NCBI GenBank assembly: GCA_007123655.1
Contig: SKKR01000149.1
Coordinates: 1 to 8,001 of the forward strand
Source of the DNA: Thermomicrobiaceae bacterium
GTDB lineage: Bacteria; Chloroflexota; Chloroflexia; Thermomicrobiales; Thermomicrobiaceae
DNA: 8,001 bases
Direction: 5' to 3'
Under the pieces are notes generated by a model. It was not told the DNA's origin. It saw only the letters and a program-made list of their open reading frames with translations, and made no database searches. Position 1 is the stretch's first letter. Every line of letters starts with the position of its first letter. Of the stretch, positions 5,538-8,001 are shown piece after piece. The position numbers and the translations under genes are program-made.

Positions 5538-6332
5538 ATGGCTATTGAGGTGACCAGAGAACCGGGCATTGCGATCGTAACGGTGAATCGCCCGGATGCG
5601 CTCAACGCGTTCAACACCGAGCTCATTCTTGAAATGACCGAACAGATCAAGCAACTCGCGGATGACGATTCGGTGCGCGCGGTGATCATCACTGGCGCCG
5701 GGGACCGAGCATTTATCGCCGGTGCAGATATCCAGGAGATGAGCGAGAAGGACCACGATGGCGCCGTTGCGTTTTCGCGCCGGGGTCACAAGTTGTGCGA
5801 TGCGATCGAGTCGATGCCGCAACCGGTCATCGCCGCGATCAATGGGTTCGCCCTTGGGGGCGGATGTGAAATAGCGATCGCCTGTGACATACGGCTCGCG
5901 GCCGACCACGCAAAGCTGGGGCAACCGGAGGTTGGCCTTGGGATCCCACCGGCGTGGGGCGGCACACAGCGACTGCCGCGAATCGTTGGTATCGGCCGGG
6001 CGAAAGAAATCGTCTTCAGTGGGCGCCATGTCGGCGCCGCGGAGGCGAAAGAAATCGGGCTCGTCAATGCTGTTCATCCGGCGAGCGACCTGTTGGACGA
6101 GGCGAAAAAGCTGGCCAGGACGTTCCTTGAAAAAGGTCCCAACGCGCTGGCTGCAAGCAAGAAACTCATCAACCGGACGATGGAAACGTCCATGGCGACG
6201 GGAAATATCCACGAGTCGAAGTTGTTCGCGGAAGCATTCAACGGCGACGAGCAGCGCGAGGGCATGGAAGCGTTCCTGGAACGACGATCGCCGTCGTTCG
6301 CCGCGACAGGCGAGTCCGGTGACGCCGGGTAA
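5538..6332 (+). CDS. Enoyl-CoA hydratase / crotonase-family protein
   Basis: This 264-residue crotonase would hydrate a trans-2-enoyl-CoA to the 3-hydroxyacyl-CoA, the step after acyl-CoA dehydrogenase. The oxyanion-hole segments are FIAGADI (59-65) and GFALGGGCE (103-111). Both catalytic acids of true hydratases are present: Glu111 in GGGCEIAIACD and Glu131 in GQPEVGLGI, aligning with Glu144 and Glu164 of the rat enzyme. PAWGGTQRLPR (138-148) and GLVNAV (174-179) are also typical. With both Glu residues kept, hydratase is more likely than isomerase or dehalogenase, but related CoA substrates (crotonobetainyl-CoA, for instance) cannot be excluded. AGGGAGG (5526-5532) sits five bases before ATG 5538. 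The 24-base gap to the upstream gene and the 58-base gap to etfB suggest one operon. The 58-base gap (6333-6390) has stop codons in all frames and no promoter I could support. Confidence 0.93.
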   Translation: MAIEVTREPGIAIVTVNRPDALNAFNTELILEMTEQIKQLADDDSVRAVIITGAGDRAFIAGADIQEMSEKDHDGAVAFSRRGHKLCDAIESMPQPVIAAINGFALGGGCEIAIACDIRLAADHAKLGQPEVGLGIPPAWGGTQRLPRIVGIGRAKEIVFSGRHVGAAEAKEIGLVNAVHPASDLLDEAKKLARTFLEKGPNALAASKKLINRTMETSMATGNIHESKLFAEAFNGDEQREGMEAFLERRSPSFAATGESGDAG

Positions 6333-6390
6333 TTAGGATTAGTGACTAGGTTTGAGTAGCGCAGGGTAGTGTGACTGACGGGGGCTGTCG

Positions 6391-7158
6391 TTGAAAATCG
6401 TTGTGCTGGTGAAAGAAGTACCGGATCCGAACGCGCTGCGGCTCGATCCGAGAACCGGGCAGTTGCAACCGGGAACGCCCACGGTGGCCAATGAGTATGA
6501 CCTCTATGGTATGGAGGCGGCCGCCGCGATCAAAGAAGAACGCGACGATGTCGAAATCGTTGTCGCATCGCTCGGCAGCGGCAGGGATCCCGTCAACCGG
6601 TGCCTGGCGATGGGAGCAGACCGGGCGGTCGTGATCGATGACTCGACTCTGACGGGCGGTGATACGGGCGTAACAGCACAGGTACTTGCGAGCTACCTGA
6701 AACAGGAGGGCTTCGATATTCTCCTGCTCGGTCAGGAATCGAGCGACAGCGGAACCGGCGACATCGGGCCGCGGCTGTCGGCTCTCCTCGATGTGCCGCT
6801 CGTGAGTAATCTGATCGATCTGGCATTCGATGGAGCGACGCTATCGCTGAAGCGTGAGATCGAAGACGGACATCAGTCGCTGGATGTCACCCCGCCGGCC
6901 ATCCTCTGCGCGCTCAGCGGACTCCCTGAGCCGCGTTACCCCTCGCTGAAGGGAATCATGGCGTCTCGCAAGAAGCAGACTGACGTGCAAACCGCGGCGG
7001 ACCTGGGCATAGCCAGGTCTGAACTGTCGTCACGTGTAACTTGGGGCGATCTGTTCATTGAGGAACAGGAAGCGCAGGGGGTCATCGTTGAATCAGAGGA
7101 TCTCGATGACGCGGTTGACCAGTTCGTTGCGTTTCTTAAGGAAAAGAACGTTCTCTGA
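6391..7158 (+). CDS. etfB: Electron transfer flavoprotein, beta subunit
   Basis: EtfB pairs with EtfA to carry electrons from acyl-CoA dehydrogenases toward ETF-quinone oxidoreductase. The 255 residues begin MKIVVLVKEVPDP, the standard EtfB opening, which fixes the start at TTG 6391 with a GGGGG stretch at 6380-6384. NEYDLYGMEAA (34-44), LLLGQESSDSGTGDIGP (111-127, the nucleotide-binding region) and LPEPRYPSLKGIMASRKK (178-195, which should hold the dehydrogenase recognition loop) follow. The nucleotide loop reads SSDSGTGDIGP where most EtfB proteins have a DGDT-x-QVGP form, so whether the bound nucleotide is AMP, as in ordinary ETF, or FAD, as in bifurcating ETF, is unclear. Identity as EtfB is secure. 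The etfA start lies 38 bases downstream. Confidence 0.94.
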   Translation: MKIVVLVKEVPDPNALRLDPRTGQLQPGTPTVANEYDLYGMEAAAAIKEERDDVEIVVASLGSGRDPVNRCLAMGADRAVVIDDSTLTGGDTGVTAQVLASYLKQEGFDILLLGQESSDSGTGDIGPRLSALLDVPLVSNLIDLAFDGATLSLKREIEDGHQSLDVTPPAILCALSGLPEPRYPSLKGIMASRKKQTDVQTAADLGIARSELSSRVTWGDLFIEEQEAQGVIVESEDLDDAVDQFVAFLKEKNVL

Positions 7159-7182
7159 GCACGTTCGAGGCTCCGGCACGGG

Positions 7183-7187
7183 AAGGA
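7183..7187 (+). promoter_or_regulatory. etfA ribosome binding site deciding a TTG start
   Basis: AAGGA (7183-7187), within GGAAGGAAAT, lies 9 bases before TTG 7197. No ATG or GTG lies nearby in this frame, and the conserved EtfA N-terminus (NTVLIVLESHDG) begins at the fifth codon, so TTG 7197 is the best start. The frame stays open further upstream into the end of etfB, but no better-supported start was seen there. Confidence 0.6.
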
Positions 7188-7196
7188 AATACCGGT

Positions 7197-8001
7197 TTGG
7201 CTGCACGGAACACGGTTTTGATCGTACTCGAGTCGCACGATGGCGAGCTGCGCGGCACGTCCTTTGAAACATTCGCGGCCGGGCGCCAGATCGCCGACGA
7301 ACTCGGCGGTGACCTCGTCGCACTGGCGATCGGCAGCGGGATCGAACAGGCGGCCGCGGATCTGGGACAGTACGGTGCCGATCAGGTTCTGGTGTCGGAC
7401 TCCCCGGAACTGTCCGCGATTACGCTGGATGGCTACGCAAAGGTCGTAGACGTGGCGATATCGCAGGCGGATCCGGGCGTGGTGTTGTTCGCCGGAACCA
7501 CCGCGGGACGTGACATCGCCGCGTTTCTGGCCGGGCGTCATGGAGGCGGTCACCTGCCGGACTGCACCGCGCTGCGAATAGACGACGGTGCGCTGGCTGC
7601 TCACCGACCGGTATACGGGAACAAGATGATGACCGAGGTGAGCGCATCACTTGAAGAGCGGGTTTTCGCCACGCTTCATACCGGCTCGTTCAAGGCGCCA
7701 GGTGCTGACATGTCTCGATCCGCAGAGGTCGAATCGCTGGCCGTGTCGTTCGAAGAGGGCGACATTCGCGTGCGGATCACCGGCCTGGAATCTTCCGCGG
7801 GCCAGGCGGCAGACCTCACCTCCGCGGATGTCGTCGTGATCGGGGGACGTGGACTCGGTCAGGAAGAGAACTATCAACTGGTAGAGCAGCTTGCGGAAGT
7901 GCTCGGCGGCGCCGCCGGCGCAACACGCGCGGTAACGGATCTTGGCTGGCGGCCGCACTATGAACAAGTTGGTCAGACCGGTCAGAAGATCGCGCCGAAG
8001 C
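7197..8001 (+). CDS. etfA: Electron transfer flavoprotein, alpha subunit (3' partial)
   Basis: EtfA holds the FAD of the ETF heterodimer and passes electrons on to the respiratory chain. The window contains 268 codons of an expected total of about 310-330, and the C-terminal end is cut off. The N-terminal domain (about 1-190) shows LIVLESHDGEL, LFAGTTAGRDIAAFLAGR and a RPVYGNKMMTEV stretch typical of EtfA. The FAD domain begins near 208 with ADVVVIGGRGLG (210-221), GATRAVTDLGW (241-251; the usual Ser of GASR is Thr) and QVGQTGQKIAPK (257-268), where the sequence stops. The following segment, normally a YxAxGISGAIQH motif, lies outside the window. The start is TTG 7197, so both ETF genes use TTG here. 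The gene follows etfB by 38 bases, the usual BA order, and serves the dehydrogenase encoded upstream. Confidence 0.93.
   Translation, partial: MAARNTVLIVLESHDGELRGTSFETFAAGRQIADELGGDLVALAIGSGIEQAAADLGQYGADQVLVSDSPELSAITLDGYAKVVDVAISQADPGVVLFAGTTAGRDIAAFLAGRHGGGHLPDCTALRIDDGALAAHRPVYGNKMMTEVSASLEERVFATLHTGSFKAPGADMSRSAEVESLAVSFEEGDIRVRITGLESSAGQAADLTSADVVVIGGRGLGQEENYQLVEQLAEVLGGAAGATRAVTDLGWRPHYEQVGQTGQKIAPK

Noticed and set aside
4983..6212. A 409-codon open frame on the minus strand opposite the hexapeptide and crotonase genes
   Set aside because: The translation is rich in Arg, His and Asp with no recognisable domain, and the plus strand carries two clear conserved genes. High-GC codon use commonly leaves the antisense frame open.
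6333..6390. TAG-rich gap before etfB with two GTGACT copies as a possible regulatory repeat
   Set aside because: The copies are only six bases, with no symmetry or promoter spacing around them; not distinguishable from chance.

Overview
The window is a gene-dense bacterial chromosomal segment, roughly 60% GC, with every convincing gene on the + strand. There is no sign of mobile elements, CRISPR, tRNA or rRNA. Starts are often GTG or TTG, and 4-base GTGA stop/start overlaps recur. The gene content (glmU-prs, a divergent CNNM/CorC protein, and an acyl-CoA dehydrogenase/crotonase/ETF cassette with TTG starts) would fit a Chloroflexota-like or other high-GC bacterium. That placement is a guess from general impression, not from any search.

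Region 1 (1-1535) is housekeeping. It holds the C-terminal acetyltransferase half of GlmU, cut by the window edge, overlapping prs (PRPP synthetase). GlmU makes UDP-GlcNAc for the cell wall. Prs makes PRPP for nucleotides, histidine and tryptophan, and here it has unusual residues in its catalytic loop and PRPP loop.

Region 2 (1536-3505) holds a CNNM/CorC-type membrane protein with CBS domains, followed after one base by a short, C-terminally truncated biotin-protein ligase (BirA). Between prs and corC lies a 28-codon reading frame whose product would contain a run of alternating proline and Asp/Glu. It ends in a GTGA overlap with the corC start, and the corC Shine-Dalgarno sequence sits in the loop of a small hairpin inside the last leader codons. 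Acidic/proline nascent chains of this kind underlie Mg2+ sensing by the enterobacterial mgtL leader. A leader of this type in front of a gene from a Mg2+ transport family is the most interesting observation here, though it is a hypothesis.

Region 3 (3506-3658) is a 153-base gap with an inverted repeat that may be the birA terminator or an operator. The repeat abuts a good sigma-70-type promoter.

Region 4 (3659-8001) is a fatty-acid or other acyl-CoA oxidation cassette: acyl-CoA dehydrogenase, a hairpin, a gamma-carbonic-anhydrase-fold hexapeptide protein, a crotonase (enoyl-CoA hydratase), then etfB and etfA (cut by the window edge). The dehydrogenase would oxidise an acyl-CoA and pass electrons to ETF, and the crotonase would hydrate the enoyl-CoA. 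The set of family types resembles the enterobacterial carnitine cai/fix genes (CaiA, CaiE, CaiD, FixA, FixB), but the CoA transferase and ligase are not in the window.
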